From Edaphochlamys debaryana (lineage: Eukaryota; Chlorophyta; Chlorophyceae; Chlamydomonadales), in assembly GCA_016858145.1 (NCBI GenBank), contig JAEHOE010000136.1:124001-188000 (forward strand): a stretch of 64,000 nucleotides of DNA, given 5' to 3'. The position numbers and the translations under genes are program-made. The notes under the pieces are model-generated. The model was not told the DNA's origin. It made no database searches and worked only from the letters and a program-made list of their open reading frames with translations. Position 1 is the first letter of the stretch. The number at the start of each line of letters is the position of its first letter. This document shows, in pieces, positions 46,401 through 56,548 of this stretch.

Positions 46401-49400
46401 GGGCCGTGGCGCCCCTGCATGGGGGGAGGCGGGGGGAGGATTGCAACAGGAGGGGAGGCAGGTGGCAGCGGCGGAGTAAGCGGGGAGGAGGTGAGAGGTG
46501 GGGTTGTTGCAGAAAGAGCGCATCGCTTGGAAAGACGCTCACCAGCCCAGGTTCATGACCGCTTGGTTGGTTGCCGCCGCCTGAATTGCCGCCGCCGCCT
46601 GCGCCGCCGTCAGCATCCCGGCGCTGCCGCCGCCGCCGCCGGCTCCGCCAGCGGCGGCTGAAGCCCCGGTGGCGCCCCCGCCAGCCAAAGACACGCCGGC
46701 AACGCCCGCCGTGACGGAGGCGGCGGTGGCGGCGGCGGCGGTGCCCCCAGCTGTGGCAGTGCTGGCGGCGGCGGCGGCGGCAGCGAAGGCGGCGGCGCCG
46801 CCGCCCGCCTCCCGCCGCTCCCCCACGTCGGGCGGGAGGTTGGCGTCGATCCACTCCTTGGCCGCCTCAACCACCTGCAACCACCGCAACCAAATACTGG
46901 TCTGAAAACCAACCGACTAAACTGGGACTCCAACTACCAACCGCCAAGATTGTGATCAGGCGGCCGCACCATGAAGCGCCATCCTCCCCTGCCTCTTCCC
47001 CCACTCCATCCCCCACATGCCAACTCATCGCCCCGGCGCTCTGCCCCACGTGCCACCCTCCCCCCCACCCTCAACCCACCCCTCTCCTCCCCCCTCGTCC
47101 CACCCCACCTGGAACACGCAGCCCGCCGCCGACGCCTCCACCGCCTCCCGGGCAGTGGCGGCGATGTGGGTCGACAGGGCGTGGCGGCGGGGGTCATTCC
47201 CGCCTAGGGGTCCTGCAGGGGGGGGCGTGGGGGTGGGGTTGCAGGCGGGGAGGGGGCGGAGGTGTGGGACTGGCCGTTGGTCTCACAACAACAAGCCGCA
47301 ACCTTGCAACAGCGACCTGGGGCTCCCTCCATTCCCAGCGGCTAGTTCTTCCCTTTCCCTGGACAGGCTGGCTGTCACCACCGCCACTACGCCCCCCCTC
47401 TCCGCAGCCCCGCCCCTCAGCCACCCCGCCTGAGCCCCAACTGCCGAATTACTCGCACGGAATGAGCTTGGCTGGGCTGGCGCCAGGCGCCCAGGCCCCC
47501 TCCCCATCCACACACACCCTCCCCCTCCCCCCTCCCCCCCTCCCCCCTCCCGTAGCCCTTGCCTGTGGCAGCAGCTATTGGAGCACCGCCGTCACCACTA
47601 GGCCCGTCCCCATGCTCTTTATGGAATGGGTATTCTCCCTGCACCTAGCCAAGCCAGCCCCCCCCCCAGCCCCTCGCCTGTGATGGTGACGAGCGGGGGG
47701 TCGGAGGCGGGGTACCCGGGGGGCAGCGCAAAGGCGAGGGAGAAGAGGCGCGAGGGCGGCCCGCCCGCACCCCCCGCCTCCTCCCCCCCCTCGCCGCCGC
47801 TGCCCGGCTCCCGCAGCGCGATGACGAACCGCGGCGGCGCCGTACTGACGAGGCGGTACTCGTCCATGAAGATCGCCTGAGGCGGTTGGCGGTTGGCGGT
47901 TAGCGGTTGGCGATTGCAAGGGCCCCTGTGCACCGCTCTTCGGCTGAAGCGGGGACCTGCTCGGCCCTTCCAGCAAAGGAGGGGCCGCGGCAGGCCCTGC
48001 CAGGCCCCGCCTGAGCCCTGCCCAGGCCCAACTCCCCTGCCGTACGGTACGGCCACACCGGCACAGCCGTACCTCCAGTGCGTCCATCTCCTCCCGCTGC
48101 TCCTCGCTCGCCTCCACCGCCTCCAAGACCGGGGCGTGGGCGGCAGCGGCGTGGGCGTGGGCGTGAGGGGCGGGAGCTGCGACCGGGGCTGGGGCCTCGG
48201 TAGGGGCGGGGGTCGCCGGCTTCGGAGGCGGTGGGGCAGTTGCGGCCGCCGCCGGCGCCGGCATCTTGGAGGACGACGGCACTGGCGCTGCCGCGGCCGC
48301 CGGCTTGGCTGGCGGCGGGACAGGAGCTGCCGCCGCCGGCCTAGGTGCAGGCGCCTTGGCGGGAGACGGCACCGGCGCCGCCGCCGCCGGCTTGGGTGCA
48401 GCCGGTGCCGGGGCGGATGGCTTGGGTGCTGTCGCCGCTGGGGCGGGTAGCGGTTTGGCGGTGGGAGCCGCTGAGGAGGATTTGGACGGTTGGGAGCCGG
48501 ATACGGTTGAGGCCTTGGCGGCTAGCCCCATGACTAAGGGTGCGCGGGCGGGTCTCCCGCCGCCTGCCGGTATCCCCGCCAGCGCCGCCGCCACTGGGTC
48601 TGCCGTGCCGCCGCCACCGCTCCTGCCGCCGCCGCCGCCACGCCCTTCCCGTCCGCCCTGGTGCCTGTCCCCGGCCGCTGCGGCTGAGGCCCGGCCGCCG
48701 CCGCCACCCCGCCCGCCAGCGGCGCCGGCTGCAGCGCTGCCTGACTCAGCGCCGCCAAGGCCGGCGGCGCTCTGTACGAACTCAACCGCGACCGCCAGCT
48801 GCGCCGCCTTCTGTGGCAGGCAGTGGCCCAGATCGTGCTCAACCACCAACCGCCCAACCGCCGGGTCGAAGCACTCGACCAGCCCCATCGAGTCCTCGTA
48901 CGGCACCGCCGGGTCTGACCGGCTGGCGAAGTGCAACGACCGGAAGCCCAAAGGCGCCGCCAGGCGCGCCGCCGCCGCCACGTGCCCGTCGCCGGCGGCG
49001 GCGGCGGTTGGTACGGCCATTCCAGGCGGTACCAGTCGGTCCAGCGGCTGCGGTACGTAACCGCCCGCCACCAGTACGAAGCGGAGGCCCGGGAAGGTGG
49101 ACTGCGCATTTTGTCATGGAAAGAGGGAGGGAGGCGACAGGCCTGAGTCGTCGCCTCGCACCCCCGCGGTGTGCTCTTGGCCACCGGCCTCTGCGCGCTC
49201 CACCCGAGTCCCAGCCCCCATCCAGCCCTCGTTCTGCCTACACAGCAGCCCAGGCCCACTCTGCCCTTCCGGACCCGGCCCCTCCAACCCCTTCGGCCCC
49301 CCCCCTGCCCCCTGCCCTCCCCCCCCGCACCCACCGGGTCCGCCTGCGCGCGTGCCGCCAGCAGCAGCGCCGCCGCCGCCCCGTTGGAGAACCCCACCAC

Positions 49401-50184
49401 CCCCTGGAAGGGGCCGCAGCGCCGCCACTCGGAAGCCAGTACCTGACAGGGGGGGGGGAGGGGGGGGAAGGCCAGACCGCTGGGGCTGGCAGGAGAGGTG
49501 TAGATGGGCCCGTCCTCGTCGCCCGCTCAACTTTAGCCCCCACGCCCCGGGCCCCTCATGCCCCAATGCCACGCCAGGCTTGAAGCGGATACTCTGAACC
49601 CACCGCCGAACGGCGGCCCCCTAGCTGTGGTCCCTGCACCTCGGGAACCCATCCAGGGAGGGCTACCCCACCTTGAGCGACGCCTCCCAGTCCTTCACGA
49701 TCTGGGCGTCCCACCCCTCCGGCGGCGTGTGCGCCTGCTGCGCCTGATGCTGCTGCTGTCGCTGCGGCTGGTCAGTGGCCGCAGCCCCGCCGTCCCCGTC
49801 TCTGGCTCCGTCCGCCCCCTCCGCGTCCGCCCCCTCGTCCGCCTGCGGCAGGTTCCAATGCCGCCACCAGCACCGCATCGCCACGGCCTGGCCCTCTTGC
49901 AGCGGCAGCTCGTGGGGAGCCGAGACGAAGTGGAGCTTCTGCGCGAAGGGAAAGTGAAAGAAAGGGGTTTGCAAAGGTTTGGGGGCGAGGGGGGGGAGAG
50001 GGGGGGGGGCACGGCGGGGAGGGGGGGGGCACGGCGGGGAGGGCCAGCGTGTCGTGATGCGGCGACGCACCGCGATGGCGCCCAGCCTCCGAGCCAGCGG
50101 GCGCAGTCGCTGCGAAAAGATTTCGCCATCCTGGCGACTGCCGTGGAGGCAGAGCAGCCGAGGCCGCTCATCAAATGAACTCAT
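40493..50184 (-). CDS. FSH serine hydrolase - RWD - OBG-family GTPase fusion
   Basis: A 25-exon model keeps phase from ATG 50184 to TAG 40493 and encodes about 1362 aa. Residues 1-285 form an FSH-type alpha/beta-hydrolase: [11 protein letters not shown], nucleophile GFSNG (Ser146), SRSDPAVP (Asp226) and DLGHCLP (His256). A ~200-residue Ala/Pro linker follows, then an RWD domain (about 493-620: [28 protein letters not shown]). From about 815 comes a GTPase of the MJ1332/YGR210C class: G1 [49 protein letters not shown] and a TGS-like C-terminus ending [12 protein letters not shown]. Exons 1-7: 50184-50071, 49938-49672, 49442-49335, 49101-48073, 47876-47678, 47212-47109, 46874-46543. Exons 8-13: 46414-46348, 46050-45922, 45852-45829, 45576-45464, 45249-45215, 44883-44751. 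Exons 14-19: 44504-44354, 44104-44009, 43723-43655, 43333-43254, 43085-42942, 42749-42653. Exons 20-25: 42485-42453, 42238-42073, 41874-41820, 41585-41455, 41127-41009, 40786-40493. Exon 5 may end with a GC donor (47677) or a GT donor 33 bp on. Confidence 0.82.
42350..42420 (+). repeat. tRNA-like (A-box) repeat fragment, intronic copy
   Basis: GACTGCTGCGCAGCTCAGTGGTTTAG resembles the D-arm/A-box of a tRNA and recurs at 60576-60606 together with the preceding GGGGGCAAGCCC. No B-box follows at the expected distance on this strand, though a GGGTTCGAGGTC-like motif exists on the other strand in the same intron. Possibly a SINE remnant within the intron between GTPase exons 20 and 21. Confidence 0.4.
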
Positions 50185-50590
50185 TGCATCAGGGCATGAC
50201 GCTTTGGCTATGATACCAGCTCTTTGTCGAAGCCGCTGGTCGGGTGGGTCGCTCATTCCTTGCGAAGTGCAGGCTGGCGACGACAGCTATACGCTGTCGC
50301 TATATGCCAGCCACAGTTCTATCAGTGAGTTGCAGGGTAAGCGGGTGTTGGGGCCCAATCGACTGCGCAGGCAGTGCAGCCCCGATCGCAGCCTGCATCA
50401 ATTGCCTTTGCAGACGCCCCGATCAGCACGCCGCGTACTAGTCTACTTACTCCAATAGCAAGGCCCGACTCCAAGCGACTGTTCCGACTTGCCGATCGTT
50501 CTGTACCTCCCGCCATCTCCTCTCCGCTAGGCTGCGCACCCGTCCTAGCAGCCTCGTCTTCTGCCACACCACCACACCGCATCAGGGGCC
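50185..50590. promoter_or_regulatory. Divergent promoter region, 406 bp
   Basis: It separates the start codons of the hydrolase-RWD-GTPase gene (minus) and the pICln gene (plus). No TATA box is evident. Both genes must have their 5' UTRs and core promoters within this interval, so co-regulation is possible. Confidence 0.6.
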
Positions 50591-52987
50591 ATGGCGGCCC
50601 GGTTGCTGACCGCCGCTCGGCGGCTCGACATCGACACGCAGCCGGAGCTGAATGAAAGCCGCGAGCCCGTGCTTGACGCCGACGACGAGGAGGAGCTGCG
50701 CAGCAAGTGTGCTGACGTGGAGCTGGTCATGGGCGACGACCTGAGCGGGGGCCCGGGCGTGCTGCACCTCACCACCCGGTGCGTGCCTCCCGCCGCCCCT
50801 GCAGTCCAGGGCCCAAAGGCGCCAAAGTCGCGCGCTAAGGCCCTGGGGGCCCCTGGCCCCTGGGGGTGCTATGATCTCATACCCAGTCATGCGGCTGAGG
50901 AGGGCCTTCCAGACTGCTGCCGCCTGCGGCCTGGTGACTGCCCGCACCCCTGGCGCCTCATCTCGCCCCAGTCCCCCACTCGGCAGCGCCAGCCTCCCAG
51001 GTCCCACCCACCCCTCTCGGCCGCCCCCCAACCCCCGTTCCTCCCCCACCCCTCCAACCTCCCAACGGGTCCCGCAGGCGCGTGGTGTGGGTGAGCAGCT
51101 CCCCCGGCGGCCCCTGCCTGGCGCTGCGCTACCCGCAGATCGTGATGCACGCCATCTCCTCCGACCCCTCGGCGTACGCCCGGCCCTGCCTGTACCTGCA
51201 GGTGGGAATGCAGGGGCTAAGGGGGGGCCCACTGGGGGTGGGGGTGCAGGGGGTAGAAGGGCAAGGGGGCACTGGCGCAGGGGGGCACCGGGGGTGGGGA
51301 TGCAGGGGCAGCGGGGGGGGCACTGGGGATGGGGGCCGCGGCTGGGGGCTGAGGGGCCGGGCTGGGGTCCCTCACTACCGTCGGTTTCCACCACGCCCTC
51401 TCACCACGCTCGCCCTCTCCTCCCTTTCCCCCTTTCCCCCCTCTCCCCGCTGCCCCTTTCCTCCCCCCCGCCGACAGTTGGATGAGGGCGATGGGGACGT
51501 GATCATGGGCGGGATGGCGGGCGGCGGCGCAGCGGCGGGCGCCAACGGGGATGCGGGGGCGGGCGGCGAGGACGAGGAGGAGGAAGGGGAGGGCGAGGAG
51601 GAGGAGGGGTCGGCGGAGGTGCGCCTGGTCCCCACGGACGCGACCCAGGGTGAGTGGGAGCCGGGGAGGCCGGGCGCGGGCGGAAGGGGCAGCAACCGCA
51701 CCGCGGATGCTGTGTTGGGGGCGGGGCCGAGCCGTACAGGGATAGAGCCAGCCGGGTCCGGATCTGGATCTGGATCTCATTGTTGGAGCAGAGGAGTCCC
51801 CGGCTCTGACGGTTGGCCCTCTGCTGGCGGCTGCACTCTCGGCCTGGCGTCAGGGCAGTCCCCGGCCAGGGGTGCCTGCCTCGCCCTTGGCGCCCTGCCC
51901 AAACACAGCTCCCCCTCCCCTTCTTCTCTCTCTCCTGCTCCCCTCCCGCCGCCCCTACGCGACGCGGTCCCGCTCAGCAACAAACACCTCCCCCCCCCTG
52001 CAGTGGGGGACCTGTTTAAGGTGCTGTGCGACTGCGCAGCGCTCAACCCCGACTCGGAGGTGGAGGGTGGGTGGGGGACAGGGGGTGGAGGTGGAGGGCG
52101 GGTGGGGGAAGGGGTGGGGGTGGGGTTCGGGGTAGGCGCTTACTGGCGATCAGGTCTCTGCCCCTCTGCCCACCCAACCAATGCCGTGTCCCGTACCCAA
52201 CTGGCTTGGCATCCATGTCCTCCATCCCCTCCGCTTCAATTAAACGCGAGCGAATTCTCTGCCCCCCCCCGTGTCAGGCGAGGGCGACTTCTCTTTTGAC
52301 GAGGCGGACCCATCCGACTGCCCTCGTCCTGTTAGTCATGTCTGACCTCCCCCTCCCCTTGCCTCTCACCCCCCCGGCCCCCCCCTCAGGCGAGGGCGAT
52401 TTCTTCTTCGACGAGGCGGAGGTGATGGCGGGTCTGGACCCCTCCACGCGGGCGGCTGTGATCGCGGAGCGGCTGGAGGGGGGCATGGACCTGGGGGAGG
52501 GGGAGGACGGGGGGGAGGACCTGCAGGAGGTGAGCGGGGAGGGGGGTGGGTGGGTGGGAGTGTGGATGGAAGGCGCAGGGCGGCTTGGGGGTTATATGAG
52601 GCCATGGGAGCGGGAGAGAAGGGCAGGCTGGTGGCAGGTGCCACGCTGCAAAAAGTCAGGGGGGAACGGCATGCGGGGTGGATGGGCGCGTAGGGCATGC
52701 GTAAGCATGGGGTCCTACTTTGCCCTGCTCTGCACCCCTCATCCCCCTCACTTCCTTTCTCTCACTCCCTTGCGGCTCACCCGCTTGGGCGACGCCGCCG
52801 GGCTTTCGCCTCTTCCTCCATCTGCCCTCAAGCCATCTTAATCCCTCTCCCCACTCACCCCCCTCCCCCTCCCCGTCCCCCCCAGCTCATGGGAGACGAC
52901 CCCGGGCGCTTCGAGGACGAGGACGACGAGGAGGGGGGCGAGGGCGAGGAGGAGGAGGGGGAGGAGGGGGCAGGTCAGGCCAGCTAG
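50591..52987 (+). CDS. CLNS1A: pICln, methylosome subunit
   Basis: A six-exon model (50591-50778, 51078-51201, 51478-51649, 52004-52066, 52390-52529, 52886-52987) is in phase and encodes 262 aa; the human protein is about 237. The PH-like fold shows VVWVSSSPGGPCLALRYPQI, HAISSDPSAY, LYLQ, EVRLVPTD and DLFKVLCDCAALNPD, in the order known for pICln. Acidic loops (one within the PH-like fold) and a Glu/Asp-rich C-terminus are also typical. In characterised eukaryotes pICln binds Sm proteins and PRMT5 and chaperones spliceosomal snRNP assembly in the cytoplasm. It shares a 406-bp divergent promoter region with the GTPase fusion. A partial duplicate of exon 5's start sits in intron 4. Confidence 0.88.
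52277..52308 (+). repeat. Intronic partial copy of pICln exon 5 start
   Basis: GCGAGGGCGACTTCTCTTTTGACGAGGCGGA, preceded by a CAG acceptor, nearly repeats the first 31 bases of exon 5 (52390-52420). The copy is 113 bp upstream in the preceding intron and lacks the exon's remainder and a donor. Confidence 0.75.
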
Positions 52988-53295
52988 CGTCTCTCTGGGG
53001 ACCGGGATGCAGGGGCTGGCGGCACAGGGGCGAGTGGTTGAGAGGGACGGGGCCAGGAGCTAGCCTGGGTTAGATCGAGGGCAGTGTGCGCGGGCGAGGG
53101 GCTGATGAAGGTGATTGTGGCTCTTTGGGTGAGGGATTATGGAGTGAGCTGAGCGTGAGGAATCGGCGCCTTGGAGGGCAGGGCCGGGGGGCCGCGTGGT
53201 GGACGGGGCTCTGGAGGACCCAGACAGCTGGATAGATGGGAGCCCAGAGAGGCACACACACCCCGGTGCCCTAGCGTCGCCAAGGATGAGATGGG

Positions 53296-53300
53296 TGTAA
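53296..53300 (+). terminator. Probable TGTAA poly(A) signal for pICln
   Basis: TGTAA, the usual poly(A) signal of chlamydomonad algae, lies about 310 bp downstream of the pICln stop codon on the same strand. Confidence 0.55.
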
Positions 53301-54194
53301 CAGTTGGACCATACTTCAGCTCCGCACCAAACTTGACAGGCGCAAGGGGTCACATCACCCCTGCGTCAGGGCGCTGAGCTGGACGGCGTCATCCCGGCGG
53401 CGGGCTGGGTGCCCTAAGCAAGCCAAGCCATTCTTTCCATCTGGGTCGCCCACAGGGCTGTGCTACCGAGGGCTGGGCCATCAAGGACTGGGCCAGGCAA
53501 GGCCGGGTCGGGGCGCTGAATGCAAGAGTCTGGTTGCTTACACGCAGGCCTCCTCCTCAACCTCGCACCCGAGCCTGCCTCCCACGCGGCAGCCCCTTGC
53601 TCCCCTTCCGACGGAGCTCTGGGGCCTCGCCTGGTGCGGCTCGGGGCGCTCCTTGACGCCAACCTTCTGCCGCCTTGCCTTTATAATCAAGCACATTCGC
53701 CTCTAAAACTCCAAAGTGCGCCTAGCCCACCTACCGAGAGGCACAGTACCACACGTACCCTCACCTCTTGCCCGCGTCACATACTGCCCCCTAAGAACCC
53801 TGTGGTGCCATCCCTTGCTCCCTTGGCAATCCGTGTTAGTTCCACACTTGAACGTGCAATACATGCAAGCCTATGTCGTCATCCTGTCTCCGAAGCCGTC
53901 TGCAGCCAGATCCTCGTGCTCTTGCTACATAAACTCCACCGATGGAGGCTTCGTGTTCCGCCGCTGCTCGTGGGCTCTTGGCTGGTGGTCAACAGCCTGT
54001 TGTGCCTGTTGTGCCTTCGCTTGCTCTCAGAAGACATCAACGAAGCGAAGCGCCCAGTGGGTCCTGCATAGATGGGGCCTGGTGTTCCCTGGCTTGTTCG
54101 GGCGGCCCCAAGCCGCTGCGGGTCGCTGCTGTGTCGATGTCCGTTCCATATGCCACCAAGCCTCATGCGGCTCCAGCTGAGCAGCTCATCCGGC
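53301..54194. other. Intergenic region between convergent genes
   Basis: Between pICln and the 3' end of the minus-strand 280-aa gene. A reverse-strand TGTAA at about 53537 could end the latter. No coding sequence is supported. Confidence 0.5.
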
Positions 54195-55201
54195 TCAGCA
54201 GCAGCTGCGCGGCAGGCCGTCCGCCGCCCGCAGCGCCGCCGTCAGCAGGCTCACCGGCCGCTCCAGCTGCGGCCGCCGCTGCACGGCCCACGCCTCCTCC
54301 CGCCCCTCGGCCGCGCCTGCCACCTCGTGCCCCTCCACGCGCCTGGCCGGCTGCACCGCCCGCAGCAGCGCCTGCAGCCGCTCCTGCAGCCGCCGCCGGT
54401 GCGCCGCGATGCGCCCCTGCCGGGCGTAGAAGGCGATGACGGGCTCTCCGGGCGGGGCGGGCTCGACGTCCTCGTCCCCCTGCTGCAGGAGGAGCAGCAG
54501 CAGGCGGGCCTCGGGCGGGACGAGGGAGGGGGCGGCGGGGGCGAGGGGGTGGGGGGAGGCGGAGGCGGGGAGGGCGGAGGAGGAGAGCGCGGAGCGGGGG
54601 GCCGCCTCGGCCTCGTCCGTGTCCGAGTCCGCCGAGCAGCTGAGGCCCAGGCTCTCGCTGCCGCGTGCGCTGCTGGTGCGGCTGACGGTGCGGCTGCAGG
54701 GCGCGGAGCCGCAGTCTGTGGGGGGCAGCGAGGCGGGGGCGGGAGGTCAGCTGGGGGCAATTTAGGGCTCGGGCGTGGGGTTCGCGACATGCGTCGGGGA
54801 TGGTTTTGGGGCGCACGACTTGCGGGATTCACAGCTAGCCGCCCTGATGTGAGGGTTTGAATTCGTAGCGAGGGCATACCTGATGAGGCGCAGCTCTCGA
54901 GCGCCTCCGTCGCCGCGAGCACGGCGTCGCTACGGCTCTCGGTCTCGGCGGTCTCGCGCCCCTCCGGCGCGACCGCGGGCGCCGTCGCCGCGATCGGCGC
55001 CATGAGCATGCTGCGGCCGTAGTAGCAAGCCGGGCGGACCGGCGCGGCACGCGTTGTAGCCAGGCGGAAGTGCGCATCGATGGCGAGCGCAACTGCGTGC
55101 GTCAGGGGGGCCTCGAGGTGCAGCCAGAGCATGACGCCATGGCTGCAGGCCTCCAGGAGAGCGTTGCAGGGCCGGGCATTGGAGAAGACAGGTCGCGCCA
55201 T
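54195..55201 (-). CDS. Hypothetical protein, 280 aa
   Basis: A two-exon model: 55201-54880 (phase 1) and 54715-54195, joining in frame and ending TGA. The N-terminal ~70 residues (MARPVFSNARPCNALLEACSHG...) are followed by Ala-rich sequence. Exon 2 has a Ser/Ala/Pro-rich segment and then a likely helical Leu/Arg/Gln-rich C-terminus (RRRLQERLQALLRAVQPARR) ending SCC. I do not recognise the family. The sequence 150-670 bp upstream, likely its promoter, is duplicated at 61.07-61.68 kb. Confidence 0.55.
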
Positions 55202-56548
55202 GTTCGCGTAAGGTAGGTGTTTGCACGGTCTGAGAAGGGAATGCGAATAGAATGATGGAGATGGATACACAGTAGCTAGAAATTGTCGGGTGTGGGGTCT
55301 GTGGGGCTCGGAGGCGTCGCTCGGGGCTTTGAGTGCTTGACTTCGAGCGGTTTTGTCGGTTGGCTTCATCGTGGCTGTGCGCCGCGAGCTGCGCGATAGG
55401 GCGCAAATTCGACATATATGCATTCGCGGTACGCCGGAGAATGCGGGCGCGAAGGCCCCGAACGTTGGCTTGCAGGTCGCCGCGCACGGCCATGTCCGTA
55501 ACCGCTCGCTCCACGCGGCTCCCCTGGCTACCCTCCCGAGTCGCCCCTGTCCCCGAGGCCTCTTCCATCCCCGCCGTGCCGACGCCCCAGCCGAAACCCC
55601 CTCTCCCACGCTGACCGTCAAGGTCCATGCCGGGTCTGCCGACTTGCCCACCCTCCGGCACACTCTCCCCGGCGGGCTGCCCGCCCCAACCAGCAGGCGG
55701 CCATGACTGCTGTGCTCAACAAGCATTCCACACGCCACCTCACCACACGCCACCTCACCACACCCAGTCGGAAGCGACTCCCTGGGCTCCCAGCCAGTAC
55801 TGCCTGGTTCCTGTACGCCCCCACGCACCTGACATGCTGCTCTCCGTGCCACAACATGCAAGGATCTCATCAAGCCCCCACTACGCCCTCTCCCTCATCG
55901 CTCGCATGTCCCCCTCTGCGCCATTCCCGTCCTTGCACACGTAGCCCTCTCACCCCGGGCACCTGCACGCACAACACCGGGGCCCTCGACACCAGGAGCC
56001 AGGAAAGTACCGTTTGCGCGCGGCTGTCCCTAGGTTAGCCCCTGCCTCGGCGATGCGCATTGCTGGCACCCTGCCTTCCTTTCGCGTTGCGGCAGCGGCT
56101 ACATCGACGCGCTCAGCTGCATCCCCCGTCAACGTCCTGAGGTTCTGACTACGCAACACGGCCCCTGCGAGCACAGAACCCCGGGCACCAGCCCCAAGCT
56201 TTGTGTGCTGGGGACGGGCGGACGCCTGCACGCACGCCTTGGGGGCCTCGGCACCACACAAGATGGCATAGGAAACATAAGTGGTGCGCCCGAACGCGTT
56301 GCGTGGTGCGGCCCCTAGGATCCCCCGTCTTTTTGTTGCGTTGAACACTTGCGTTCAGCTGCATCCCCCTTTGTCGTCGTCTTGTCTACACTGCACGGCC
56401 CCTGCGAGCACAGCACCCCCATCTCAGGCACTCAGAGTCGGTCCAGATCTGATTGCTCCAGCCCGTGCTCGTACCCGGGAGGGGCTTCCGGGAGGGGGCC
56501 TCCACGACCTTGCACCGGCCCCATCTGTCCCCGCACCCAGTGCCACAG
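55202..56548. other. Intergenic region with duplicated segment
   Basis: Contains the segment 55350-55870, duplicated at 61073-61680 with high identity and including repeats of CACCTCACCACACGC. A shorter internal similarity links about 56110-56185 with about 56355-56425 (CAGCTGCATCCCCC ... CGGCCCCTGCGAGCACAG). No gene recognised. Confidence 0.55.

Noticed and set aside
46321..46854. Arg/Ala-rich alternative frames in the RWD exon region.
   Set aside because: Alternate frames of an Ala-rich exon; only the frame giving [19 protein letters not shown] connects in phase to both sides.
54251..55873. A 540-codon minus-strand open frame.
   Set aside because: It overlaps both exons of the spliced 280-aa model. 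In exon 1 it is the same frame, but beyond that it is a run of Pro/Arg low-complexity sequence in the wrong frame, a typical GC-rich shadow.
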